From assembly GCF_037389425.1 (NCBI RefSeq), contig NZ_JBBHKR010000020.1, positions 1 to 31,184 of the forward strand: a stretch of 31,184 nucleotides of DNA, read 5' to 3'. Of the stretch, positions 1 through 8,457 are shown piece after piece. The notes under the pieces were generated by a model. That model was not told the DNA's origin. It was given only the letters and a program-made list of their open reading frames with translations, and made no database searches. Positions within the stretch are counted from its first letter, which is position 1. Every line of letters begins with the position of its first letter. This DNA is from Stygiolobus sp037389425. GTDB lineage: Archaea > Thermoproteota > Thermoprotei_A > Sulfolobales > Sulfolobaceae. A program made the translations under genes and the position numbers.

Positions 1-2
1 CG

Positions 3-770
3 TTATAGGTAATATCCTAAAGCAAACGGAATTCCCTTAACTAAAGTTACTGGTAGCAGTTTTACCTTCTCACTAAAAGTTAACCCCGGTCTAGTCTTCC
101 TCTCGTAAATAAACCTCTCATACTCAGTCCCTCTCAATAATTTAGCGTTCTTACCATACTTATACCATTTCCTCATAAATCGCCAAAAGGAGTCGTCTTC
201 CACGTGATAAACTGCATTAGGAATAAACTGAACTTTTCCTTCCTTGTACAGCTTCATAACATTATAATAGATCACACTGTCCTCAAAGGCGTTAAGCCTG
301 TCTTTCAAGTTTAAAGGTATCATTTCATAAGCCTTCAATAGAAGTTGTCTATCATACATTCTGGGGATTATACCACCGTTACCAACTGATAGATTCTCAG
401 CCCACTTATTATGAGTTATTTCCCTGTCCATGCTCATTAACTTGTGGACTACGCCTTTGCCAACAGTTATTTCCCCTAATGCTATAACTTTCTCTTCAAA
501 TCCCTTAAAGTTTTCAGAGAAGTACATGTCTGAATCAAGGTTAACTACGTAATCTCCGCTTGCAATTTTTGCTCCCTCAATCCTGGCTATTAACATACTG
601 CCTCTCACTTGAAGAACTCTTGCACCTTCATTTTCAGCAATTTCTACTGTTCTGTCCGTGGAAAAAGAGTCAACTACTATTACTTCGTCAGCCACCTTGA
701 GAGAGGAACTGACTGCAAGTTTAATTGTCCTCTCGCTGTTAAGCGTCGGAATTACAACACTTATTTTCAT
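3..770 (-). CDS. Family 2 glycosyltransferase (GT-A fold)
   Basis: Probably transfers a sugar from a nucleotide- or lipid-activated donor at the cytoplasmic face of the membrane during surface glycan assembly. The 255-residue protein opens with the GT2 signature VVIPTLNSE (residues 5-13), followed by DEVIVVDSFSTD and then NLDSDMYF, in which DSD (79-81) is the metal and nucleotide-sugar binding DXD motif. Length matches short WcaA-type GT2 enzymes that lack membrane helices. The ATG start lies about 40 bases downstream of a TATA-like box, and the stop codon lies three bases from the window edge, so the gene is complete. Later genes in the island encode further glycosyltransferases and a flippase, which supports a glycan role. 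Donor and acceptor cannot be told from sequence. Confidence 0.9.
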   Translation of the reverse strand: MKISVVIPTLNSERTIKLAVSSSLKVADEVIVVDSFSTDRTVEIAENEGARVLQVRGSMLIARIEGAKIASGDYVVNLDSDMYFSENFKGFEEKVIALGEITVGKGVVHKLMSMDREITHNKWAENLSVGNGGIIPRMYDRQLLLKAYEMIPLNLKDRLNAFEDSVIYYNVMKLYKEGKVQFIPNAVYHVEDDSFWRFMRKWYKYGKNAKLLRGTEYERFIYERKTRPGLTFSEKVKLLPVTLVKGIPFALGYYL

Positions 771-809
771 CCTTACTAGCTTAGAGGGGCAATTTTTAGC
801 TTTTACGAG

Positions 810-820
810 AATATTTAACG
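810..820 (-). promoter_or_regulatory. TATA-like box for the GT2 gene
   Basis: Read on the minus strand, CGTTAAATAT sits about 40 bases upstream of the GT2 ATG at 770. This would place transcription start roughly 15 bases before the codon. Assigned by position and composition only. Confidence 0.35.
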
Positions 821-846
821 TAGTAAATTCGTCCCTTGGGGTTTAA

Positions 847-953
847 GTTAATTCTTCCTCTTTATTCTAACTATTCCATGATTACCTATTATATTATCAA
901 CAAGTTTTTATTGTGTTCGTTCAACTTTTTATTACCTCCCTTATCTTCTCTAA
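847..953. other. Decayed intergenic DNA, possible glycosyltransferase tail on minus strand
   Basis: No intact gene is present. On the minus strand, positions 974-921 read LFDSERTLEKIREVIKS before a stop. That pattern is common at the C-terminal end of GT4 glycosyltransferases, but 17 residues are too few to be sure. The surrounding frames are broken by many stops. Confidence 0.25.
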
Positions 954-1190
954 TGTTCTTTCACTATCAAAAAGTACTCCTTTTCAAAGTCTTCTAATCA
1001 TTTAATAGATCAACTATTTAAATCGGAGGAATATAAAGCTGTCATTTTCGTTCAAAACCTACATTGGTTTCCGTCTGGGCTAATAAATACCTCACCTTCT
1101 ATATTACTTAATACGACACGGTACGGTATCAAATCTATTATCGAGGAATTAAGTGCCAAAAGCTTAAAGGAATTAGGATTTAGGCCTTAA
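954..1190 (+). pseudogene. Unidentified gene remnant without start codon
   Basis: A 78-codon stretch is open here between two stops but contains no ATG, GTG or TTG. It includes readable protein such as EEYKAVIFVQNLHWFPSG and ends IIEELSAKSLKELGFRP. The low-complexity bias expected of chance open frames in AT-rich DNA is absent, so I infer a decayed gene. Its place between glycosyltransferases suggests a glycan enzyme, but no family motif is visible. Confidence 0.35.
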
Positions 1191-1348
1191 GCTCTCAAGA
1201 TTAAACTTAGTTTTATCCATGACTTTTGTTGTAGTAGCTACAAACTGAAGTGTACTTTCTACCGAATAACGAGTGATATACCTTCATTGAGGGTTGTGTA
1301 TAAAGAAAGTCCTATTCACTCCAACTGACCAAGTTAAGGATATCTTAA

Positions 1349-1597
1349 GACCATAAAAGTTTAGAAAAAATAAACTTAGTTGAGAATAAGTGGCTAAAAG
1401 CAAGAAGACTGAAATTCATATCTATTTGTGAGAAATTCTTGGCATCTTGATCTTACACGATTATTCTCACTCTATCAGCCTTATTTAGAAGCTTGGAGTT
1501 CGGTTCATTATTATTGGCCAATTCAACTTACTTATTTATCTGGTTTCAGATTGTATTTGCGTTAGTTTATTACTCAATCACTAAACAGCCTAAATAA
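1349..1597 (+). pseudogene. Remnant of a membrane protein (C-terminal part)
   Basis: One frame reads from 1349 to a TAA at 1597 with a single in-frame TGA at 1448-1450. Before the stop it reads NKWLKARRLKFISICEKFLAS. After it come about 48 residues containing a hydrophobic stretch, STYLFIWFQIVFALVYYSI, and the basic tail TKQPK, as in a membrane-anchored C-terminus. A neighbouring frame just upstream (about 1296-1355) reads IKKVLFTPTDQVKDILRP, consistent with an additional frameshift. Likely a dead membrane-bound glycan enzyme; the family is not recognised. Confidence 0.45.
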
Positions 1598-1636
1598 ATG
1601 TGTTAAAAATAAATGTGAGAAAGAAATAACTAAGTT

Positions 1637-1945
1637 ATGAACTGGAAGATTAACGTCATGACAATGTTTACATTTACGCTATTATCTCTTTTATTTTCAT
1701 TCCTAAATATGTTTATATCCGCATTTATACTTATAATATTTTATCTTATAGACTTACTCAAGCCGCCCTTTTACTCAGCTGACGAAATGGAAAATCCAAT
1801 AGTCTCCTTTACTCCAATCCTAGTTATAGGAGTTACAATTTATATATTGTTAAAATTATATTTTAATGATTTAATATTTTTCATGCTCCTCCTCACATTG
1901 CTTATCATAGACATGACACTGTCATATAAAAGAGCAAAAGATTAA
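1637..1945 (+). CDS. Small multi-helix membrane protein of unknown function
   Basis: The 102-residue product is almost entirely hydrophobic. Likely helices lie at about residues 9-38, 58-75 and 78-95, separated by a short polar loop (KPPFYSADEMENP, 42-54) and ending in the basic tail YKRAKD. I do not recognise a family. The ATG at 1637 follows an AT-rich TATA-like stretch (TGTTAAAAATAA) at about 1600-1612, so the transcript would be nearly leaderless. The GT4 gene begins 26 bases after its stop on the same strand, so the two may be co-expressed. It might anchor or assist a glycan enzyme, but that is inference from position only. Two broken open frames lie directly upstream, so it could itself be a recently formed or decaying gene. 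Confidence 0.6.
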   Translation: MNWKINVMTMFTFTLLSLLFSFLNMFISAFILIIFYLIDLLKPPFYSADEMENPIVSFTPILVIGVTIYILLKLYFNDLIFFMLLLTLLIIDMTLSYKRAKD

Positions 1946-1953
1946 AAATATGC
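1940..1953 (+). promoter_or_regulatory. TATA-like box for the GT4 gene
   Basis: GATTAAAAATATG ends about 20 bases before the ATG at 1972. It overlaps the end of the preceding small membrane gene and would give a leaderless or very short-leader transcript. Confidence 0.4.
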
Positions 1954-1971
1954 AAAATAATTGGATACCCT

Positions 1972-3093
1972 ATGACGAGGATACTCATAATCCTAAGGAC
2001 TCTTTGGACCGCGGGAGCACAGAGAATAGCGATCAACGAATATAGATGGTTAAAAAAGTTAGGATATGAGCCTAAGCTCATATTTCTAAGGGGAACAAAC
2101 ACTAAAGGCTACGAAGAGATGTTAAAAGACATAGACTACAAAGTAATAAGAGAAGGGCATGGCATATTCACGCCGATTTTTTACGTCGGAACAAAAATGT
2201 TCGCTAGAGATAGAGGAATTGAAAGTACTGTAGATCTAGATCTTATAATGAAGATTAGTGGTATAGCCAAAGAAGAAAAGGCTGATTATTTAATTTGCCA
2301 CGATCAGTTTACAGCAATAGGCTGTTTGAAAGCCTTTGAAAGGAACAAAATTCCTTTTAGTGTGTTCGTTCACGAAAAGGTAACTAATTATTCCCTTCCG
2401 ATCTTAGGAAAAATAATTAATAACTTTGAAAAAAAAATATTTATTAAAGCAAAAAAAGTTTTCGCAGTTACTGATAAGGTCGCCAGAACTATCTATGAGA
2501 AACACGGAATAAACGCAATATCTAATTATCCTGGTATGGATAAAATTTCTGAAAAATCCTTTAGAGAAAAGGAAAATTATCTAATAACAGTTTCATTTTG
2601 GGATCTAGGCAGGAAGCCCTGGGATTATGTAGAGGTAATAAAAAATGTAGATGATTATAAACTATTGTTTGTAGGTAATTGGAGAGTTAAAAAAGCTAAA
2701 GAATATTTTTTTAAGAAAGTTAAAGAAGAAGGAATAGAAAGTAAAGTGGAGATACTAGAAGGTATAAGTGAAAGTAAACTCCACGAGTTATACGATAAAA
2801 GCAAATTCCTTATTAGGTTTGGTTACGGTGAATATGGTCCAACTATGTCGTTTATTGAGGCTATGCAGCATACATTACCAGCGATAATTAATGATGAATT
2901 GGGAACAGCTGATTTGGCTAAAAGATATAATGTAGGTTTAGTTATCCATGGTATCAATATTAAAGAAATTAAAGAATTTCTGAAAAATATGAATGAAAAT
3001 AAATATAAGGAATTACAGTTAGGTATAGCTAAAATACAGAAGGAATATACATGGGAAAATCATACAAAAAAACTAGTTGAAGGCATAACTTAA
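1972..3093 (+). CDS. GT4-like glycosyltransferase (GT-B fold)
   Basis: A 373-residue retaining-type glycosyltransferase, expected to work at the cytoplasmic side of the membrane. The N-terminal half starts RILIILRTLWTAGAQRIAI, a GT-B Rossmann start with the glycine-containing loop that faces the acceptor. The C-terminal half has LLFVGNW (residues about 230) and the donor-site region FGYGEYGPTMSFIEAMQ, in which E287 and E296 correspond to the EX7E motif although spaced by eight residues instead of seven. That spacing is unusual and worth noting. The usual ending helix (YTWENHTKKLVEGI) is present. It lies next to a small membrane protein and other glycan genes. Sugar specificity is unknown. Confidence 0.85.
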   Translation: MTRILIILRTLWTAGAQRIAINEYRWLKKLGYEPKLIFLRGTNTKGYEEMLKDIDYKVIREGHGIFTPIFYVGTKMFARDRGIESTVDLDLIMKISGIAKEEKADYLICHDQFTAIGCLKAFERNKIPFSVFVHEKVTNYSLPILGKIINNFEKKIFIKAKKVFAVTDKVARTIYEKHGINAISNYPGMDKISEKSFREKENYLITVSFWDLGRKPWDYVEVIKNVDDYKLLFVGNWRVKKAKEYFFKKVKEEGIESKVEILEGISESKLHELYDKSKFLIRFGYGEYGPTMSFIEAMQHTLPAIINDELGTADLAKRYNVGLVIHGINIKEIKEFLKNMNENKYKELQLGIAKIQKEYTWENHTKKLVEGIT

Positions 3094-3146
3094 TTTTAGT
3101 AAAGCATTTATTAGATCTCGCCTCGATTACAGATCGATATTTAAGG

Positions 3147-3185
3147 GAAAGACCCATAACTGCTGTTTAGTAGTTATATGGAGTC
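3147..3185. repeat. Solo IS end forming an imperfect palindrome
   Basis: AAAGACCCATAACTGCTGT (3147-3165) matches the 3' terminus of the two IS copies in this window (AAAGTCCCATAACTGCTGT) with one mismatch. It is followed after a few bases by AGTAGTTATATGGAGTC, a degenerate reverse complement of the same end. Together they form an imperfect hairpin. No transposase lies between them, so this is a scar or miniature relic of the element. Its position 55 bases after the GT4 stop means it could also act in transcript ending. Confidence 0.6.
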
Positions 3186-3227
3186 TTGCGATAAGCTCTG
3201 GCTTAAAATTAAGATAAAATCTAATAA

Positions 3228-4033
3228 CTACTGTTCTTTTTTAGCTACTATGAACATGTGAGAAGCTAATGACGGAAAATGGGAGAAAAATCTATCTAGA
3301 GCAGAAGGCCATGAAGGGATACCATCTGCAATAAGTCCCCTCTTGTCTAGGACTTCGAAGCCGAAATATTCAAGGTACTCAATCATTGTCCTTAAAGTGA
3401 AAGATTTTGCGTGGCCATTAGTTTGGTCTTTATATGCCAACCTACCGAAGCCCTTTACAAACGATACGTCGTGAGAAAAGGGCTGATAACCCATAAATAG
3501 TGCCAGCCTATTAATCCATGATGATAGATTAGGAGTTGATAAAATTAGAATACCGTTTTCTCCTTTCTTTAATACTCTATGGATTTCGCTCAATACTAAA
3601 TCTGAGTTATATATATGCTCTATAACCTCTTCAAAAATAACCGCATTAACACTAGAATCCATAAAAGGGAGTTTAGATGTATTAACGTCCTCTACGTAGG
3701 CGTAATTCAGTTCCTCCTTATCTCATCTTCAGCAGAAGAGGCAATTTCAATACAGTAAGCATCTTTAAATCCTAGCCTTTCCTTAAAATACCTCAAATTT
3801 TTCCCATTACCGCACCCTATTTCAACTATAGTCCTTTTTTCATTTAAAAGGAGTGATAAGGCCTTTTCGGTTAACGTAATTCTTTCTAACATGTGCTTAG
3901 TTAAATCCAACTTAACATAGTGTGTTTTATAAAAATCCTTTATGGGATGTTTTTCCGTGTTTGCATTTAAGCAAAATCCTGCTACATACTTTTCTTTAAT
4001 GCTTCTGCGTTTTGAGGTTTAAACTTTTAACAT
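3228..4033 (-). pseudogene. Class I SAM-dependent methyltransferase, broken by frameshift and nonsense
   Basis: Two adjoining open frames make one methyltransferase. The upstream part carries motif I, VEIGCGNGKNLRYF, and the acidic strand CIEIASSAED. The downstream part carries NAVIFEEVIEHI and GILILSTPNLSSW, the usual post-I and motif IV/V region. They are in different frames: near 3710-3720 one base is missing, and reading across gives ELNYAYVEDVNTSKLPFMDSS joined smoothly to the second part. Upstream of the TTG at 3908-3910 the same frame runs on through HPIKDFYKTHYVKLDLTK, typical methyltransferase N-terminal sequence, back to an ATG at 4031-4033, but with a TAA at 4019-4021. Two lesions argue for a pseudogene. 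A glycan-modifying role is inferred from context. Confidence 0.8.
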
Positions 4034-4082
4034 CAAAATTTAGCTATATCTTCTACCGTAGAGTATTTTGAATTCTTCCTTA

Positions 4083-5296
4083 CAGCAGTTATGGGACTTT
4101 AACGTAACTTAAAGATTTTCATCAGCCCAGGTGGTCCGCCTAAATAACGTTCAACGAACCTGAGGAACGCCTCCACGCTCCTCAGGTTAAGAGCCCCCAC
4201 CAGCTCCCTGACGACGTTGACCATGATGGTGAAGATCGTGAGGTACCCCTGAAGCCTCTCTCTCCTCCAGAACGAGGAGTCCTCCAGTCCCAAGGCCTTG
4301 ACGTCCCTGTGGAGCTCCTCAATCTCCCACCTCATCCTCCATGCCTCCTCGATCTCCTCCTCACTGAGCGAGAGATCGGTCGTGTAGAGGTACCTAACGT
4401 GTGTACCGGAGTCACCTTTATATTCTTGGACTAGCAATTTTACTGTAGTCACTCGGTCTCCCAGGGTCAGGTCGGCGTAGTAGACTCCTGGGGGTAGGTC
4501 TCCCACTCGGAGGTGTCCCTCCACCTCCTCGAGGGTCCCCCGGGCCGACTCGACCCTGAGGAGCCTCCGGTTGGACTTGAGCTCAGACACTACGTTGTCC
4601 TTCACGAGCTTCTCCGACCAGTACCACGAGTCGAAGACGACCATGGACACGCTAAAGCGCTCCTTGAGCACGTCCAACATCTCCTTGGCCAAGTCGATCT
4701 TGGTCTTGAACTCGTTGACCATCCCCAAGTCCAACATCTTCCTCACGGCGTAGGGGAAGGCTCCCACCATGAACGTCCTGCCCGTGGAGAGGTCCACTAT
4801 GGCGACCGTGAGGAGTTGTATACCCCTCTCGAACCTCCGGTGGGTGTGGCAGTAGATCCAGTAGTTCCCGTGGGGGCTCACGTCCTTTCCTCTGGAGTAC
4901 TCCTTGTGGTCCACGGTGTCGTCTATGATTACGGCCACCTCACCCTTCACCAGCCCCGACAGGACCTTTAAGTAGTCCCTCCACGCATCGTGGAGCTCTC
5001 CCAACGCCTCCAGCAGGTTTGCGTAGTCCAACCCGAATGTCTCAGCAGCATTCTTCACGCTGGCCCTACCACCTAGCAGGGTCATGAGGACCAGTGCTAA
5101 CCCGACCTTCCTGCTCCTCCCGTTCCTCCTGATCACGCCCAGGACTTTGTTCACTGCCTTGACCAACTTCTCCTTAGCTAACTCGATTTGTCCTTTTCCG
5201 TTTGACATCTTTTCAGTATGAAGACGTCTAAAATTAAAAACTTCTCGCTAATACCGACTTCTTGGTATTACCTCCCTAAGATTCCCATAACTGCTG
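4083..5296 (-). mobile_element. ISC1217-like insertion sequence, copy A (apparently intact)
   Basis: A 1214-bp element bounded by inverted repeats that share CAGCAGTTATGGGA at both ends; the sequences then differ (CTTTAACG at the gene's 3' side, ATCTTAGG at the 5' side). It carries one transposase gene. Copy B at 26418-27607 is nearly identical over its full length, which fixes the ends. Base composition is clearly GC-richer than the surroundings. A target duplication is not evident in the flanks (left flank ends TTCCTTA, right flank begins AATAAAT). A 7-bp hairpin (TAATACC/GGTATTA) lies inside the 5' end at 5249-5270. The family name rests on recall of the DDE_Tnp_2 transposase group, not on a search. 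Confidence 0.85.
4099..5208 (-). CDS. DDE transposase of ISC1217-like element, copy A
   Basis: A 369-residue cut-and-paste type transposase. Predicted catalytic residues are D96/D97 in VAVIIDDTVDHK, D193 in VVFDSWYWSEKLV, and E297 in RMRWEIEELHRDVKALG. The last of these matches the R-x3-E-x6-K spacing of the YREK signature of the IS4 superfamily. The N-terminal part (GRSRKVGLALVLMTLLGG, then NAAETFGLDYANLLEAL) looks like a DNA-binding helical domain. The reading frame is uninterrupted, unlike copy B, so this copy could supply transposase for both. Codon use is GC-rich and unlike its neighbours, and a long antisense open frame (4513-4971) is a by-product of that composition. Confidence 0.9.
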   Translation of the reverse strand: MSNGKGQIELAKEKLVKAVNKVLGVIRRNGRSRKVGLALVLMTLLGGRASVKNAAETFGLDYANLLEALGELHDAWRDYLKVLSGLVKGEVAVIIDDTVDHKEYSRGKDVSPHGNYWIYCHTHRRFERGIQLLTVAIVDLSTGRTFMVGAFPYAVRKMLDLGMVNEFKTKIDLAKEMLDVLKERFSVSMVVFDSWYWSEKLVKDNVVSELKSNRRLLRVESARGTLEEVEGHLRVGDLPPGVYYADLTLGDRVTTVKLLVQEYKGDSGTHVRYLYTTDLSLSEEEIEEAWRMRWEIEELHRDVKALGLEDSSFWRRERLQGYLTIFTIMVNVVRELVGALNLRSVEAFLRFVERYLGGPPGLMKIFKLR

Positions 5297-5485
5297 AATA
5301 AATTTTGCCAAGGGAATAAAAAGGTTAAGTAACTACGAGCCTGTAATCGTTTCGTTATCAGTTTCGCTAGACACTAGCAAGTTAGGAAACATAGAAGTAG
5401 ACAATCTATGTAAAAGTTTGAGAGTATTTTCTAGTTTTAGAATTCTTCTAGGCTCTTCCTCTCCTCCAAGACCATTTAAGAGGGA

Positions 5486-6190
5486 AACAAGTGTACAAGA
5501 ATTATAAGGGGAGACAATAAGAGGAGCAATTACATTGAAGAGAAATTCAAGGTGAAAATAAGCTATGTGACCGCTTGGAGGATAACAAGGAAAAGGCCAA
5601 AAATACCCTAACATCAAACCTTACATAAGAAGAGGCCAATAGATGCAGTTGACATACTTAGGGAGAGGTTAAAGTGTATTAAGAAGGGTGTTAAGACATT
5701 TTTCATGGATGAGTGTGGTTTTTCGTCAAGACCCTTCTAAGGTTAGGCGTTCGGGTTTGCCATCTGATTATCCTAGAGTTAATGGTCTTGGTTGTATTCC
5801 TTTGATTGATGGTTTTCTGGTTTTTATGAGTTTTTCCTTCTAATATTCTAGGGTTTTTCGCTAGTTTTCTTTACTTGCTTAGGGTTAGGAATTCCGGTAA
5901 TATTGTTTTGGATAATGCTAGTTTTCATAAGAGTTCTTATGTTTTAACGGTTGCTTCTAGGCTTAACATTACTTTACTCCCTATTCTCCAGACTTAAACC
6001 CTATTGAACTGGAAGGATTTGAAGAGTTGGCTTAATACTTACTATAATCCCGAGTTGGATCATGTTGAGGATGAGTTCTATTATCTTATTTCTCAAGGTA
6101 CTAGTTATTAGGTTGAGTTGTTTAGCGATAAGCTTAAGGAAGGTGTTGTTAAGGAAAAATTTTTGCTAATTCTCAAATATTATCTGTTAA
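5486..6190 (+). pseudogene. IS630-family transposase remnant
   Basis: Reading across several frames recovers an IS630 (Tc1/mariner-like) transposase. In order: NYIEEKFKVKISYVTAWRI with an in-frame stop shortly after; KTFFMDECGF with the first catalytic D; GNIVLDNASFHKSSYV with the second; then, after a frameshift, PYSPDLNPIE with the final catalytic E; and the C-terminal pieces WKDLKSWLNTYYNPE and SDKLKEGVVKEKF. At least four frameshifts and several stops show it is dead. The open frame at 6118-6318 is only its tail running into flanking DNA. It resembles the ISC1048 group of Sulfolobales, by recall. Confidence 0.85.
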
Positions 6191-6326
6191 CAAGTCTTAA
6201 CAAGTCTATTCTCTTAATTAAGCAACCTTTTCTGAAGATTTTTCTATATTTTATACCGATAAAATTTTTAAACCGTTACAACTATTATGAAAAAAGAAGA
6301 TATATACAGAAGCAATAATCATTACT

Positions 6327-6333
6327 AAGGGAG
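6327..6333 (+). promoter_or_regulatory. Ribosome binding site of the GT-C-like gene
   Basis: AAGGGAGG ends four bases before the ATG at 6337 and supports this start. Unlike most genes here, it implies a leadered transcript. AT-rich TATA-like candidates lie at about 6255-6270. Confidence 0.45.
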
Positions 6334-6336
6334 GAT

Positions 6337-8457
6337 ATGCCATCTGCTTTGGCTAAACTACTGGTTAAAATAAACAGCAGAAAATTAAGAAATTATTTAA
6401 TTTTAATTTCTATATATTCCATTATATTTTCTGACTTTGTAGTTAATCCAAATATATTCCAACTGACTGATGAACTTCCACCCTTTTATCATCTAGAACA
6501 AGACATGCTTTACTTAGAATTGCCTTATGTCTTTTATAATTTCGGAGGTCCAAATACCATATCTATCTACTATATTATTAAAGGTATTCTATCTGTAATA
6601 TTTGGACCAAGTATTGTACAACGGATTATATATATTATGCCATTTTATATTAGCTCAATTTTATTTCTGAACTTCGTAGATTATATTTTCAAATTAGAAA
6701 AAATAAGACTCAGCTATACTACGGATTTAATAGAAATAATACTTTCGTTAGTTTATTCAATATCACCCTTTATCTTAAATAATTTTCTAAATGGGGAAGA
6801 AGGTTTTATGTTTATGGAAAGCTTTATACCTTTTTATTTATTACTTCTATTTAAAGCAATTTTCGAGAAAATTACAAAAAATGATGTATTATTAAGCATT
6901 CTCATTTCTACCTTTTTAATTAGTGTGTCGTTTGAGTTTAGTTCATTTATCTTCGCTATAATGATTCCATTTATCATATATCAATTATTATTTGAATATA
7001 AAAAGCTTTTGGAAATTTTAAAAATAATTTCTACATTAATTGTATCAATTATATTAAATATACAAAATCTATTTATTATTGTTAATACTTTTATAATAAA
7101 GGGAGCTTTTTTTAGCGATCAAAATTATGGATATACACTTTATCTAAATGTATTCAAGACGAATTTTGGAATTTCTACATTTCACTTTATTTTGTTTTCA
7201 TTGTTCATTACCTCTACATTATTTTTATTTATAAGTAGAAAAGGATTGGTAAAGATATCTGCTATTGTCCTTGCATACATGACTCTACTTGTATATATAT
7301 ATAGTCAAGTTTTAAATGGAGATTCATCTTTTGTATATAGTATAGCAAAAAGTTATATTCTGGCAGTACTTATACACTATATTTACTTTGCAGGAATTAT
7401 AACGCCGCTCTCTTTCACTATATTAGCTATATTTATTTTAAAATTAGTAAAAGCTGATAAAAGAAAATTACTATATTTAAGTCTTATATTTATAATTTTG
7501 TCTGAATTTGGGATTTTTATACATACAAGTTTATGGCCGGCGTATAGTGATGAGGAATTCTTTAATTTCAGTTATAAAGATATATTTTATTATCATGAAA
7601 TAAAATATCCATTCATCAACGTATCAAATTTTCTAATTAAACAAAATCTGTCTTATGGATACTCTCTATATTCTACTATGATTCCAATGGCACCATATCC
7701 TCAAAATTTTTTACCTAATTATTTTATGCCGATTATCTCACCAGGTTTTAGTGCATATTTTCCGTCTAAAAGTTACGCCGAAGAGGCAAATTGTTTCTTA
7801 TATGAAAATATAACAGAATTCGGCTATTTGTTGGCTTTTAGTGGCATAAAATATATAGTAGTTATGAATTATATTTATAATACTACATGGCCTCATGCCT
7901 ATGATAGTCCTACGGTATCTAATTGGGGGTATAATTACTTTATAACGGGTTCACCTAATTTTGTTAACATTACGCTTTCACGCTCTAAAGATTTCTCACT
8001 TGTTTATAATAGCATTAATGTATCTATATATAATAATTTATTATCTAGATATCCATTGGATTTAGTTCCTTTTAATTCCTCTAACTTAAGCAATTTAAAT
8101 ATATCTCAGATTATACACATAGTGAATTTCACAAATGCTCAAAAAATTAATATTGTACAAAATTATAATTTCATTAATATTAATATTAATGAAATTAAAG
8201 GGAGAGTTTACTATTTAATTCTTGATTTTAAATATGACCCTAATTGGATTTTAGTTTATGGGAATAAGCAGATAAAGGGATTTGAAGGACCATTTGGCTT
8301 ACAAGCTTTTAATATATCCCATGTTAATATTACGCATTTTATATTGAAGTATAAAGGAGAAACTACATACAGAACTTTGAACTATCTTTCGATCTCATTG
8401 TATGTTATAATAAGTGTTTTAACCATTGTAATAAGAATCAAGGGGAGAAGGACTTAA
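6337..8457 (+). CDS. Large multi-pass membrane protein, GT-C-like glycosyltransferase candidate
   Basis: A 706-residue membrane protein. Residues 20-35 form the first helix, and about nine or ten more lie between 95 and 400. An outward-facing domain of roughly 260 residues follows, and a final helix sits near 685-700. The first external loop carries an acidic pair in LTDELPPF (D45, E46), the position used by GT-C enzymes for catalysis. The segment LLAFSGIKYIVVMNYIY recalls the GVKYVVV element of YfhO/PTPS-related membrane proteins. The outer domain has at least eight N-x-S/T sequons (for example NITEF, NTTW, NVSIY, NISHVNITH), as expected for an N-glycosylated archaeal surface protein. GGGAGG directly before the ATG is a ribosome site. 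It may transfer or ligate lipid-linked sugars, but no substrate can be named. Confidence 0.6.
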   Translation: MPSALAKLLVKINSRKLRNYLILISIYSIIFSDFVVNPNIFQLTDELPPFYHLEQDMLYLELPYVFYNFGGPNTISIYYIIKGILSVIFGPSIVQRIIYIMPFYISSILFLNFVDYIFKLEKIRLSYTTDLIEIILSLVYSISPFILNNFLNGEEGFMFMESFIPFYLLLLFKAIFEKITKNDVLLSILISTFLISVSFEFSSFIFAIMIPFIIYQLLFEYKKLLEILKIISTLIVSIILNIQNLFIIVNTFIIKGAFFSDQNYGYTLYLNVFKTNFGISTFHFILFSLFITSTLFLFISRKGLVKISAIVLAYMTLLVYIYSQVLNGDSSFVYSIAKSYILAVLIHYIYFAGIITPLSFTILAIFILKLVKADKRKLLYLSLIFIILSEFGIFIHTSLWPAYSDEEFFNFSYKDIFYYHEIKYPFINVSNFLIKQNLSYGYSLYSTMIPMAPYPQNFLPNYFMPIISPGFSAYFPSKSYAEEANCFLYENITEFGYLLAFSGIKYIVVMNYIYNTTWPHAYDSPTVSNWGYNYFITGSPNFVNITLSRSKDFSLVYNSINVSIYNNLLSRYPLDLVPFNSSNLSNLNISQIIHIVNFTNAQKINIVQNYNFINININEIKGRVYYLILDFKYDPNWILVYGNKQIKGFEGPFGLQAFNISHVNITHFILKYKGETTYRTLNYLSISLYVIISVLTIVIRIKGRRT

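Noticed and set aside
3700..3725. Programmed -1 frameshift in the methyltransferase
   Set aside because: No slippery heptamer is present at the junction, and a second lesion (TAA at 4019-4021) exists upstream. Decay or error is simpler.
4513..4971. 152-codon open frame antisense to the IS transposase
   Set aside because: It follows from the GC-rich codon use of the transposase. The matching antisense frame in copy B is shorter and scrambled, so it is not conserved as a gene.
4076..5304. Target-site duplication of IS copy A
   Set aside because: The flanks (TTCCTTA and AATAAAT) do not match at any offset that I could justify.
6118..6318. 66-codon frame before the GT-C-like gene
   Set aside because: Its first third is the C-terminal end of the IS630 relic and the rest is flanking DNA.
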